Notes under the pieces: model-generated
Database searches by the model: none
Seen by the model: only the letters and a program-made list of their open reading frames with translations
Told to the model about the DNA's origin: nothing
Shown here: one piece after another, positions 18,066-28,509 of the stretch
How the letters are laid out: the number at the start of each line of letters is the position of its first letter
Numbering within the stretch: the stretch's first letter is position 1
Translations under genes and position numbers: made by a program
Origin: Glycocaulis alkaliphilus
GTDB taxonomy: Bacteria; Pseudomonadota; Alphaproteobacteria; Caulobacterales; Maricaulaceae
NCBI RefSeq assembly: GCF_004000605.1
Contig: NZ_CP018911.1
Location: 124,001-188,000 of the forward strand
DNA: 64,000 nucleotides
Direction of reading: 5' to 3'

Positions 18066-18692
18066 ATGACCCTTGCCTCGCTGGCCGCCTTTGGCGGCGC
18101 GCTCTTCATCCTGTTCTTCACGCCGGGGCCGGCCAATGCCGCCATGGTCGGGCGCACGATTGATGCAGGGCCGGTGCATGGCTGGCTCTATGGCAGCGGC
18201 ATCATTACCGGCGATATTGTCTGGCTGACGGTGGCGGTGACGGGGCTGGCCGCGCTGGCAGAGCGGGCCGGGCCCTATGTGTGGATCGGCAAGGCGATTG
18301 GCGTGGCGATCCTCTTATGGATGGCGTGGGGCAGTTTGCGCTCCGGCCTGCGGCCAAAACCGCCCGCGCCCGTCACCTCCGGCCTGAAGCGCAGTGCGGG
18401 TTATGGCGCGACCTATCTGGCCGGTGTCGCCATGCCGCTGACCAACCCCAAGGCGATCCTCTTCTATCTCGCCTTCCTGCCTGCCTTCTTTGATCTATCG
18501 ACCGTGCGCATTACCGATTACGCGGTGATGGTGGCGATGATGCTGGCGCTTTTCATGCTCACCACGGCGGTCCATGTGACGCTGGCAGAGCGGGCGCGGG
18601 GCTGGCTGGTGGCGAAGGGTGTGAAATCGCGCGCTGACCTTGCCACGGCTTTTGTCATGGCAAGCGTGGCGGTATGGCTCGCTATCAGCTAG
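18066..18692 (+). CDS. LysE/RhtB-family amino-acid exporter
   Basis: Predicted inner-membrane exporter of amino acids or related metabolites. The 208-residue protein has six membrane segments and the family's TPGPANA motif after the first segment, followed by GSGIITGDIVW and NPKAILFYLAFLPAF. I moved the start from an upstream in-frame codon to the ATG at 18066 because the first hydrophobic segment begins there. gyrB starts nine bases after its stop, so the two are cotranscribed. Confidence 0.85.
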   Translation: MTLASLAAFGGALFILFFTPGPANAAMVGRTIDAGPVHGWLYGSGIITGDIVWLTVAVTGLAALAERAGPYVWIGKAIGVAILLWMAWGSLRSGLRPKPPAPVTSGLKRSAGYGATYLAGVAMPLTNPKAILFYLAFLPAFFDLSTVRITDYAVMVAMMLALFMLTTAVHVTLAERARGWLVAKGVKSRADLATAFVMASVAVWLAIS

Positions 18693-21122
<2,430 letters not shown>

Positions 21123-21158
21123 GCTTTTCTTGATGGTTAACTGGCCTCTGGAGAATGC

Positions 21159-22664
21159 ATGACGGGCGATCAGCACAATTACCTTGATCGCCTCTTTCAG
21201 GCGACCCGCGGCCTACAAATACCCGAATCTCTTGAGGTGCTTGGTCATATCGACAGGTTTAGACACTTCGGAACGAGGGTCCAAATACCGAGTTTCCCCA
21301 GCCCACCAAAGTATGAGCTTATGAACTGCCCTTTCGGCTTTCCATGGGCGCGGGACCTAGTGGCAGAATCCATTATAATTAATGGAGACTACTTTAGCCG
21401 AGCATCACTATCAGATTACAACATTTTCTCAACCGCGATACGTGCTGCAACAGATTATTGTTTGAGCAGCCCATTTGATTTCGATCAGGTGAGTATCTGG
21501 CGGTACATGGGATCACTCTTATATCAGCAAATTCCCGATCAAAGACCTGTGGGATTTGATGATATTATGCTTTTCTATAAAATATATGACCATCCCAAAA
21601 TTCGTGAATCGTTTAGAGAGGGATTTGATGTCGAATTGGAGTCGTATTTTCAGCATGTTTTTATAATATACTCTTTATTTCAAGATTCAACTTTTATAAA
21701 ATTGCCTTTAAATTTAAATGAGATTCGACTCAATAAACATACTTTGTATAAAATACTTCAGAAAATATCTATGCCAGTAGAATTGCATAGAGAGTTCAGT
21801 AAAGCAAATCGGTTAGCTGGCCACCATAAAAAATTTCACCTATCAAGCTTTGTGAGCAATCCGATTGCTGTGATTGATATAAGTCGGATTGAGCTTTGTT
21901 GCCCATTTGTAGGCCACTTGCTTAGACGATTAACTTATGGTGTATATTATGATCTAATAAAATTAGATAGTTTCGCAAACAACGTGGGGTACGCATTTGA
22001 GGACTGTGTAGGAAATATAATAAAATTGCTATCACTAAGAAAATGGAATGTATACGCTGAATCGATAAATGGAAAAAAAGAGCCAAAATCTTCTTGTGAT
22101 TGGATAATTGTTGAAGATGATATAGGGGTGTTTATCGAGTGCAAATTCAAAAGACCTCTGGTAGATACCAAATCAGATCCGTCAAATGAGGGCGCATTTG
22201 AAAGGGATTTGTTTCATTATGCAAAATTCTGCGCTCAGGCTATAATGGCAGCAGAGCGTGAACACGCAGGATTATTTGGTAGAGACGTGCCCAAGGGAGC
22301 GGTATACATTATTATTGTAACGCCTGAAGATTGGTTGATTCTGAACGGCGTTATCGGTGCTAAAATTCGTAAAATGTGCACTGAAGAACTCCGCAGAAAG
22401 GGATCAGATCCGAAGCTGGTTGAAAAGTATTCGATAATCAATATGGGCTGTTCGTCTTTTAGCTTATTTATTCAGGCGGCAGCCCACTTCAGTTTAACCG
22501 AAGTTTTAATTAGTCACAGCTCGGACGCGCATTTGAATGACTTTACCCCCGGATTTGTAATGAATAATTATAGCGGGCGTGACGGTTTCCGACCGCAAAA
22601 GCTTTGGCGAGAAGATTTTGATAGGCTGATTGACTTGGATCAATTTCGACCAGAGAAAATATAA
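21159..22664 (+). CDS. AT-rich foreign gene, putative PD-(D/E)XK nuclease
   Basis: A 501-residue protein of unknown family. Residues about 278-390 show a PD-(D/E)XK nuclease pattern: Glu281 in FEDCVGNI, Asp314 in SSCDWIIV, then EECK-like Glu327-Cys-Lys329 in VFIECKFKR, and later Gln360 in a helix followed by the strand VYIIIVTPED. The first 260 residues are helical and unassigned. GGAG lies before the ATG. Base composition and codon use (many AT-ending codons, ATA and TTT) are completely unlike the neighbours, so recent transfer is likely. It sits between gyrB and sulP and is followed directly by repeat hairpins. A restriction or phage-defence role is inference; no methylase or helicase partner is visible. 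Confidence 0.7.
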   Translation: MTGDQHNYLDRLFQATRGLQIPESLEVLGHIDRFRHFGTRVQIPSFPSPPKYELMNCPFGFPWARDLVAESIIINGDYFSRASLSDYNIFSTAIRAATDYCLSSPFDFDQVSIWRYMGSLLYQQIPDQRPVGFDDIMLFYKIYDHPKIRESFREGFDVELESYFQHVFIIYSLFQDSTFIKLPLNLNEIRLNKHTLYKILQKISMPVELHREFSKANRLAGHHKKFHLSSFVSNPIAVIDISRIELCCPFVGHLLRRLTYGVYYDLIKLDSFANNVGYAFEDCVGNIIKLLSLRKWNVYAESINGKKEPKSSCDWIIVEDDIGVFIECKFKRPLVDTKSDPSNEGAFERDLFHYAKFCAQAIMAAEREHAGLFGRDVPKGAVYIIIVTPEDWLILNGVIGAKIRKMCTEELRRKGSDPKLVEKYSIINMGCSSFSLFIQAAAHFSLTEVLISHSSDAHLNDFTPGFVMNNYSGRDGFRPQKLWREDFDRLIDLDQFRPEKI

Positions 22665-24441
22665 CTCCCCCCGTGAACGGGGAGACACCAGCCCACGTGA
22701 TCCCCGCCTGCGCGGGAACAACGAAGCAGTAGGCCCTAACCCCCAGCTCCATGAACGCCTCGTACTGGCTCAAATACACCTTGCCGGTGAGGTGATTGAG
22801 GAAGCCGGAACGTTTCAGCCGGTCCATGACCGGGCCCTTGACCTCGGAGAGGTGGAAGGAGAGCCCGCCCTCCTTCAGGCGCTGGTTGATCACCTCAAGG
22901 CTTTCCAGCGCGCTGGCATCAATCGCGTTCACCGCCGGGCACATCAGCACGAAATGCTTGGCTTCCGGCTGCGCGGCGACCAGTTCCAGCACGCGGTCTT
23001 CCAGATAGCGGGCATTGGGAAAATAGAGGCTTTCATCCACGCGCAGGGTGATGAGCGAAGGCGAGGTGATAACCTCGTGGCGGTCAACATTGCGGAAATG
23101 CTCGGTGCCTGGAACCAGGCCGACAATGGCCGTATGCGGGCGGCTGGTCTTGTAAAGATGCAGGCCGATGGAGAGCACCACGCCGGTAAGGATGCCCGCT
23201 TCCACGCCCACTAGCAGCGTGGCGAGTATGGTGCCGGTCATGGCCGCACCATCGCTTTTTGAATAGCGCCAGGTGCGCCGGATGATCGGGAAGTCAGCCA
23301 GCGACAGCACGGCCACGATAATGGTTGCGGCCAGCACGGCGACAGGCAGGTCGGCGAGCCAGGGCGTCAGGAACAGGCTGGCAAGGCCAATCCCGATAGC
23401 GGTGAACGCGCCTGCCGCGGGCGTGGCGGCCCCGGCATCGAAATTGACCACCGAGCGGGCAAACCCGCCGGTCACCGGAAAACCGCCGGAGAAACCCGCA
23501 CCGATATTGGCGGCGCCGAGGCCGATGAGCTCCTGATCAGGATCAATGCGCTGGCGGCGCTTGGCGGCGAGCGTCTGCGCCACCGACACCGACTCCACAA
23601 AACCCACCGCAGACAATAGTAGCGCCGGGCCGATGAGGGCGGAGATCAGGGCCGGGTCAAATGATGGGATGGTAAAGGGCGGCAGGCCGGCCGGAATATC
23701 ACCCACCGTGGCTACGCCCCGCGCGGACAGATCGAATATCTTCACCGCTGCAATGGAGGCCGCGACCGCCAGCAGGGGCGCGGCGCGCCCGATCAGGTTG
23801 GCAACAAACTTGGGCAGGCCCAGCCGCCACAGCAGGTCCGGCGCGCCCTTTCTTGCCCAGGCCAGGAAGGCAAGGGCGGGTATCGCTACGGCGAGCGTCC
23901 ACAGATTGGCCTCGCCAATGGTCGTGACGAGGCTGGCGGCAATCTCCACGCCGGTATGTCCGCCCGCCCCGGTGCCGAGAATATGGCGCATCTGCCCGGC
24001 CGCGATGAGCAGGCCCGCTGCGGTTATGAAGCCGGAAATGACCGGGTGGGAGAGAAAATTGGCGATAAAGCCCAGCCGGAACAGACCCATCGCCACCAAG
24101 ATCACGCCTGAGAGCACGGCGAGGGTAAGCGCGGCGGTGATATAGCCCATACTGCCTTCGTCGGCGACGCGGCCCACGGCCACCGCCGTCATCAGCGAGA
24201 TCACCGCCACGGGCCCGACGGCGAGCGTCCGGCCCGTCCCGAAGATCGCGTAGAGCACAAGCGGGGCCATGGAGGCATAAAGCCCGGTCTCGGGCGGCAT
24301 CCCTGCCAGCATGGCATAGGCGAGCGATTGCGGGATCAGCATGATGGTGACGATCACCGCCGCCATCAGGTCGCTGACAAGCGTTTCGCGCCGGTATTCC
24401 CGGCCCCAGTCCAGTATGGGCAGATAGCGCGAGAGCTTCAC
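22543..24441 (-). CDS. SulP-family anion permease with STAS domain, chimeric C terminus
   Basis: Predicted sulfate, bicarbonate or other anion transporter. The protein has the SulP core of 10-14 membrane segments (MLIPQSLAYAMLAGMPPETG near 35; FVESVSVAQTLAAKRRQ; GAANIGAGFSGGFPVTGGFA) and a cytoplasmic STAS domain (about 430-565). The start is GTG at 24441, preceded by AAGGAG. The conserved part ends near FMELG at about 22741. The last 65 codons run through two repeat hairpins (encoding VVPAQAGIT) and then antisense through the final 40 codons of the foreign gene, so they are not original sequence. It heads a cluster of sulfur genes on this strand. Confidence 0.85.
   Translation of the reverse strand: MKLSRYLPILDWGREYRRETLVSDLMAAVIVTIMLIPQSLAYAMLAGMPPETGLYASMAPLVLYAIFGTGRTLAVGPVAVISLMTAVAVGRVADEGSMGYITAALTLAVLSGVILVAMGLFRLGFIANFLSHPVISGFITAAGLLIAAGQMRHILGTGAGGHTGVEIAASLVTTIGEANLWTLAVAIPALAFLAWARKGAPDLLWRLGLPKFVANLIGRAAPLLAVAASIAAVKIFDLSARGVATVGDIPAGLPPFTIPSFDPALISALIGPALLLSAVGFVESVSVAQTLAAKRRQRIDPDQELIGLGAANIGAGFSGGFPVTGGFARSVVNFDAGAATPAAGAFTAIGIGLASLFLTPWLADLPVAVLAATIIVAVLSLADFPIIRRTWRYSKSDGAAMTGTILATLLVGVEAGILTGVVLSIGLHLYKTSRPHTAIVGLVPGTEHFRNVDRHEVITSPSLITLRVDESLYFPNARYLEDRVLELVAAQPEAKHFVLMCPAVNAIDASALESLEVINQRLKEGGLSFHLSEVKGPVMDRLKRSGFLNHLTGKVYLSQYEAFMELGVRAYCFVVPAQAGITWAGVSPFTGGVIFSLVEIDPSQSAYQNLLAKAFAVGNRHARYNYSLQIRG
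22665..22722. repeat. Half copy of palindromic repeat plus second hairpin
   Basis: Directly after the stop codon of the foreign gene comes CTCCCCCCGTGAACGGGG (22665-22682), the right-end hairpin of the repeat family found complete at 24930, 49497 and 56345. A second palindrome, CCCCGCCTGCGCGGG (about 22702-22716), follows. The left half of the repeat is missing, as if the insertion point lies inside it. Confidence 0.7.
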
Positions 24442-24453
24442 CTCCGCCGCTCC

Positions 24454-24885
24454 TTACGCGTTGTTGCCATGGCGCGCGGCAAGCGCCGGGGCCAGCGGGG
24501 CAAGATCATAGCCAGCGCGCGCGCCAGCCTCGATAAGGCTTGCCGGTTCACTCTTGCGCGCCTGCGAGAGTGCCCACAGACAGGTCGAGCGCGTGCCGGA
24601 CCGGCAATAGGCCATCACCTTGCCATCTGCGCCCTCAAGCGCGTCAGCAAAGGCGGAGATGGCACTTTCAGGGAACTGTCCGCCTGAAACAGGGATGTGG
24701 TGGAAGGCTATGCCCGCTTCCCTCGCGGCTGCCTGCAATTCTGAAAGAGGCGGCTGGCCCGGCTCCTCACCATCGGGGCGGTTGCAGATCACATCGCTAA
24801 AGCCCTGCCCGGCGAGATCGCGGATCGCGTCGGCGCTGAGCTGGCCTGCGACCGAAACCTTGGGCGTGAGGGTTTTATGGGGCAT
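24454..24885 (-). CDS. DUF442/TIGR01244 sulfurtransferase-like protein
   Basis: A 143-residue protein of the DUF442 family, a phosphatase/rhodanese-like fold that in Blh proteins is fused to a persulfide dioxygenase. The active-site loop is CRSGTRS (Cys94-Ser100). It begins with VSVAGQLSADAI and has GFSDVICNRPDGEEP, both family hallmarks. Probably transfers sulfane sulfur to or from the dioxygenase encoded next to it at 25049-25918. A copy of the palindromic repeat lies in the gap between the two genes. SulP follows 12 bases downstream. Confidence 0.85.
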   Translation of the reverse strand: MPHKTLTPKVSVAGQLSADAIRDLAGQGFSDVICNRPDGEEPGQPPLSELQAAAREAGIAFHHIPVSGGQFPESAISAFADALEGADGKVMAYCRSGTRSTCLWALSQARKSEPASLIEAGARAGYDLAPLAPALAARHGNNA

Positions 24886-24929
24886 GGGAGGGTCCTTGGA
24901 AGGGGTGTGGCAAGTAGCGAGGGCATGGT

Positions 24930-25042
24930 TTCTCCCCCCGCGAGCGGGGGGGAGTGGCCCGAAGGGCCGAGGGGGGGGATTTCACAACAACTCCCCCCTC
25001 CGCCTTCTTCGAAGGCACCTCCCCCGTAAACGGGGGAGGAAA
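24930..25042 (-). repeat. Multi-hairpin palindromic repeat, inverted copy
   Basis: The segment starts with CTCCCCCCGCGAGCGGGGGG and ends with CCTCCCCCGTAAACGGGGGA, each a hairpin. Between them are GGCCCGAAGGGCC and GCCTTCTTCGAAGGC hairpins and complementary G and C runs around an AT-rich centre. Relative to the copies at 49497 and 56345 it is inverted. It fills the gap between the DUF442 and dioxygenase genes. Confidence 0.85.
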
Positions 25043-25048
25043 GGACGC

Positions 25049-25918
25049 CTAAAGCGCATCCACCGGGATTTTCAGATAGGTCGTGCCGTTATCCTCCGCT
25101 GGCGGCATGTGCCCGGCGCGCATATTCACCTGCACGCTCGGCAGGATCAGGGTCGGCATGGCCAGCGTCGCATCGCGCTCAGTGCGCATCTTCACGAACT
25201 CGTCCTCTGAAACACCCTCGTGAACATGGATGTTGGCGCGCTTCTGTTCGCCCACGCTGGTTTCCCATTCAAACGTGTCGCGCCCCGGTGCCTTGTAGTC
25301 ATGGCACAGGAACATGCGTGTCTCGTCAGGGAGCGCATAGATCTTCTGGATCGAGCGGTAAAGCGTACCGGCATGGCCGCCGGGGAAGTCACAGCGCGCC
25401 GTACCATAGTCGGGCATGAACAGCGTATCGCCGACAAAGGCCGCGTCCCCGATGACATAGGTCATGCAGGCGGGTGTATGGCCCGGCGTGTGTATGGCCT
25501 GCACATCAATTTTGCCCAGCTTGAATGTATCGCCATCCTCGACCAGCCGGTCGAACTGGGAACCATCGCGCTGGAACTCGGTGCCGGCATTGAAGATCTT
25601 GCCGAACACGTCCTGCACGGTGCGGATATAAGAGCCGATGGCGAGCGTGCCGCCCACCTTCTCTTTCAGATAGGGCGCCGCGGAAAGGTGATCGGCATGG
25701 ACATGGGTCTCCAGAAGCCATTGCACCTCAAAGCCCTGTGCCTTCACATAGGCGATGATGGCATCGGCGCTGTCGCGCGAGGTGCGCCCGGATTTCGGAT
25801 CATAGTCGAGTACCGAGTCGACAATGGCGGCCTTCTTGGTGGCCGGGTCGGAGACGACATAGCTGACCGTGTTGGTCGGCTCGTCGAAAAACGCTTTCAC
25901 GTCAGGAATGCCGGTCAT
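25049..25918 (-). CDS. Metallo-beta-lactamase-fold persulfide dioxygenase
   Basis: Predicted non-haem iron dioxygenase of the ETHE1/Blh group, oxidising glutathione persulfide to sulfite. The 289-residue protein has the metal motif HVHADH (His72, His74, Asp76, His77), His147 in HTPGHTPA, Asp164 in VGDTLF and the persulfide-dioxygenase signature GTARCDFPGG (172-181). The start at 25918 overlaps the stop of the ArsR gene by four bases, so both are translated from one message. Together with the DUF442 protein it makes up the two halves of a Blh protein encoded as separate genes. Confidence 0.9.
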   Translation of the reverse strand: MTGIPDVKAFFDEPTNTVSYVVSDPATKKAAIVDSVLDYDPKSGRTSRDSADAIIAYVKAQGFEVQWLLETHVHADHLSAAPYLKEKVGGTLAIGSYIRTVQDVFGKIFNAGTEFQRDGSQFDRLVEDGDTFKLGKIDVQAIHTPGHTPACMTYVIGDAAFVGDTLFMPDYGTARCDFPGGHAGTLYRSIQKIYALPDETRMFLCHDYKAPGRDTFEWETSVGEQKRANIHVHEGVSEDEFVKMRTERDATLAMPTLILPSVQVNMRAGHMPPAEDNGTTYLKIPVDAL

Positions 25919-26262
25919 TGAGCAAGCTCCTTCTTCGGGGTTTGGGGCGCATCGGCAACCGGGGCGAACGCGTCACACAGGGCGCGCATCACGGCGAGGA
26001 TGCGGGGGTCTTTGAGGGAATAGAATATCTGTTTGGACTGACGGCGCGTGGAGACGATGCCTTCGGCGCGCAGCCGTGCCAGATCACGCGATAGATTGGG
26101 CTGGGCAACGCCGGTACGCGCCTCGATCTCGGATACGGAGAGCTCGCCATCGGCCAGCTCGCACGTCACCAGCAGCCGGTTGGGGTGGGAGAGCAGCTTT
26201 AACAGCCCTGCCACTTCATCGGCGCGGTTGCGTACCATCTCCAGATCAAGACCTGCCTGCAT
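25915..26262 (-). CDS. bigR: BigR/SqrR-like ArsR-family persulfide-sensing repressor
   Basis: Winged-helix repressor of 115 residues. Residues 20-85 carry the ArsR fold (LKLLSHPNRLLVTCELADG; VAQPNLSRDLARLRAEGIVSTRR). Two cysteines, Cys34 and Cys96, are at positions matching the pair that forms a tetrasulfide bridge in SqrR and BigR; the metal-binding ELCVCDL motif of ArsR is absent. It is the first gene of the persulfide operon and is divergent from two YeeE/YedE genes, with a palindromic operator in the gap. Sulfide or persulfide sensing is inferred from these residues and context. Confidence 0.85.
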   Translation of the reverse strand: MQAGLDLEMVRNRADEVAGLLKLLSHPNRLLVTCELADGELSVSEIEARTGVAQPNLSRDLARLRAEGIVSTRRQSKQIFYSLKDPRILAVMRALCDAFAPVADAPQTPKKELAQ

Positions 26263-26335
26263 GGCCCGGCTCCCTATCCATGCCCCTGTCAGAGAAAAAC
26301 ATCACGCCGGGGCTTGCGTTGTCATCACATATATA

Positions 26336-26352
26336 TCATTTTCGATAAATGA
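26336..26352. promoter_or_regulatory. Palindromic operator for the ArsR/BigR-like repressor
   Basis: TCATTT (26336-26341), five bases, then AAATGA (26347-26352): a perfect inverted repeat inside an AT-rich patch (26325-26352). It lies between the divergent bigR-like gene and the YeeE/YedE genes, where one operator could control both directions. Confidence 0.6.
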
Positions 26353-26404
26353 CAAGTGTGGAGTGGTGACATCTCGCCTCCCCAACAAAAGGACGACAGG
26401 AAAA

Positions 26405-26842
26405 ATGGACGCACCTACCGCCTTCACCCCGTTTTCGGCATTGCTGGGCGGGGTTCTGATCGGCCTGTCCGCGGTGATGCTGATGGCGCTCAATGGCCGC
26501 ATCGCCGGTATTGCAGGCATAGTCGGCGGGCTGCTAGGCCCGGCACCGTTCAATGGCCTGGACCGTTTCTGGCGGCTGGCTTTCGTCGCGGGCCTTGTTG
26601 CCGCGCCTGCCCTCTGGTTTGCGGTGACGGGTGCAATGCCTCAGGTCAGTGTCACTGATAGCTGGCCGCTTCTGATTGTCGCCGGGCTGATCGTGGGCGT
26701 GGGCACGCAGATCGGTTCAGGCTGCACCTCTGGCCACGGCGTATGCGGGCTGGCCCGGCTGTCACCGCGATCACTGGTAGCGACCGGCGTCTTCATGGCC
26801 GCGGCGCTGCTCACCGTCTTTGTCACCAGACATCTTGTATAG
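26405..26842 (+). CDS. YeeE/YedE-family sulfur transporter subunit
   Basis: A 145-residue inner-membrane protein with about four membrane segments and the family motif [11 protein letters not shown], whose cysteines are thought to pass thiosulfate or sulfane sulfur through the membrane. AGGA about ten bases before the ATG at 26405 supports the start; open frame continues further upstream but overlaps the operator. The partner gene follows after 10 bases. Pairs like this (PmpA/PmpB) are often regulated by BigR/SqrR proteins. Confidence 0.88.
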   Translation: MDAPTAFTPFSALLGGVLIGLSAVMLMALNGRIAGIAGIVGGLLGPAPFNGLDRFWRLAFVAGLVAAPALWFAVTGAMPQVSVTDSWPLLIVAGLIVGVGTQIGSGCTSGHGVCGLARLSPRSLVATGVFMAAALLTVFVTRHLV

Positions 26843-26852
26843 GACCAGACCG

Positions 26853-27266
26853 ATGAAAGCTGTTCTTTCTGCCCTGGGTGCCGGTCTTGTTTTCGGGCTG
26901 GGCCTTATCGTGTCAGGCATGGTCAATCCGGCCAAGGTGCTGAACTTTCTGGATATAGCGGGCCAGTGGGATCCGAGCCTCGCTTTCGTGATGGCGGGCG
27001 CCGCCGGCACCGTCTTTATCGGCTACCGCTTCGTCCTCAAACGGCCGGCCCCGCTCTTTGCCGAGCGCTTCAACGTCCCGACGGCGACGAAGCTGGATGC
27101 GCGCCTTATCGGCGGCGCAGCCATGTTCGGCGTGGGCTGGGGGTTGGTGGGCTTCTGCCCCGGACCGGCTTTGACCGCTCTCGGCACGGGCGCGCTGCCA
27201 GCACTGCTGTTTACTGCGGCCATGCTGGCGGGAATGGCAGGCTGGCGCTGGCTGGTGCGCGATTAA
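26853..27266 (+). CDS. YeeE/YedE-family sulfur transporter subunit (second half)
   Basis: A 137-residue inner-membrane protein with about four segments and the motif [14 protein letters not shown], the second half of the YeeE fold split over two genes. The start at 26853 follows the previous stop by ten bases. Together with the preceding gene it forms one pore for sulfur import or export. Confidence 0.88.
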   Translation: MKAVLSALGAGLVFGLGLIVSGMVNPAKVLNFLDIAGQWDPSLAFVMAGAAGTVFIGYRFVLKRPAPLFAERFNVPTATKLDARLIGGAAMFGVGWGLVGFCPGPALTALGTGALPALLFTAAMLAGMAGWRWLVRD

Positions 27267-27344
27267 GCACAACCCCCTCTCGCCCTTCCTCGCGGCGCAC
27301 GCTAGGCTTCCTTTTGAAAGCCAGCTGTGCCCTGTGAGGACGTC

Positions 27345-28205
27345 ATGCCGCTTGCCCTGATCCTGCTGATCAATTTTGTGGTGATTGCCGCCGTGTTTGC
27401 GGGGCTGTGGCTGTGGAGCCGCAAGATCAAGGACCCGAGCTTTGTCGATGCTTTCTGGGCATTCGGCATGGTCATACTGGCGCTGACGACCTTCATCATG
27501 GCCGGTGATGGCTGGCTGGAGCGCAAGCTGGTGCTGGCAGGCCTGACCATTGCCTGGGGCATGCGCCTCGGCCTCCACCTCTTCCACCGCTGGGGCCGTG
27601 AAGGGCCGGACCGGCGCTACCAGGCCCTCATTGGCCGGCTGCAGGACAAGCGTGGCTGGGATTATGACAAGGCGACGGGCCTCGCCGTGTTCGGGCCGCA
27701 GGCCATATTGCTGTTCGTTGTCTGCCTGCCTGTGCAGCTCGGCCAGATCAGCGCCGAGCCGGTAGGGTTTGGCATTATCGCCCTTCTGGGCTTTGCGCTG
27801 GCGGTCTTTGGCATCGCCTATGAGGCCATTGCCGACTGGCAGCTTTCGGTCTTCAAGGAAAACCCCGCCAACAAGGGCAAGGTTATGGATCAGGGCCTGT
27901 GGGCCTGGTCGCGCCACCCCAATTATTTTGGCGAGATGTGCGCCTGGTGGGGTATCTGGCTGATTGCGGCGGAATCGGCGCTCGGCTTCTGGTCATTCAT
28001 CGGCCCGGCCTTCCTGACCTTCACCCTCTTGCGCTGGTCAGGCGTGCCGCTGCTGGAGAAGGGCATGAAGACCTCGCGTCCGGGCTATGCGGACTATGCA
28101 GCCCGCACCAGCGCCGTCTTCCCCTGGCCGCCAAAGGCGCGCGCCAGCGACGAGCCGGTGATCGATGATGAGGATGATACCACGGAATACGACAGCGCGG
28201 TCTGA
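27345..28205 (+). CDS. DUF1295 membrane protein (steroid 5-alpha-reductase-like)
   Basis: A 286-residue integral membrane protein with about seven segments and the DUF1295 C-terminal signature: WAWSRHPNYFGEMCAWWGIW followed by ... LLRWSGVPLLEKGMK and RPGYADYAARTSAVFPWPP. This fold is shared with ICMT and 5-alpha reductases, and binds NADPH or SAM; the substrate is unknown. GAGGA just before 27345 sets the start. An acidic tail (DDEDDTTEYD) follows the conserved part. Confidence 0.85.
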   Translation: MPLALILLINFVVIAAVFAGLWLWSRKIKDPSFVDAFWAFGMVILALTTFIMAGDGWLERKLVLAGLTIAWGMRLGLHLFHRWGREGPDRRYQALIGRLQDKRGWDYDKATGLAVFGPQAILLFVVCLPVQLGQISAEPVGFGIIALLGFALAVFGIAYEAIADWQLSVFKENPANKGKVMDQGLWAWSRHPNYFGEMCAWWGIWLIAAESALGFWSFIGPAFLTFTLLRWSGVPLLEKGMKTSRPGYADYAARTSAVFPWPPKARASDEPVIDDEDDTTEYDSAV

Positions 28206-28215
28206 CGCCCCGGTG

Positions 28216-28434
28216 TCAGTGTCCCTGGCGCCTGCTTTCGCCGTCCGCATCGCTCAGGTCCGGCGCGCGTATGGCCAGCGCAGCCGCAATAATGTCCGCC
28301 CCGGCGCGCATTTCCTCGACGATCTCCGCGTCCGGCGTGACGGTGCGGGTCACTTCCGCGCGCACGCTGACAGGACAGATCATCCAGCCTGCACAGACCA
28401 GTATTGCCGCTACCAGACCGAAGACGATGCGCAT
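28216..28434 (-). CDS. Small exported or membrane-anchored protein, unknown
   Basis: A 72-residue protein with an N-terminal hydrophobic segment (RIVFGLVAAILVCAGWM) and a short polar tail. GGGAGG before the ATG at 28434 supports it. No family recognised. It converges with the DUF1295 gene, ten bases apart. Confidence 0.5.
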   Translation of the reverse strand: MRIVFGLVAAILVCAGWMICPVSVRAEVTRTVTPDAEIVEEMRAGADIIAAALAIRAPDLSDADGESRRQGH

Positions 28435-28509
28435 GGTTGCCTCCCCAGACCCCATTCACCGGGAAGGCTAACATTACTTCGCCGTAATGTTGAAGCAGAA
28501 AATGAGCGG

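Noticed and set aside
24930-25042. CRISPR array or tRNA cluster in the hairpin-rich intergenic segments
   Set aside because: Each locus holds a single palindromic unit, not regularly spaced repeats with unique spacers, and no cloverleaf with tRNA consensus.
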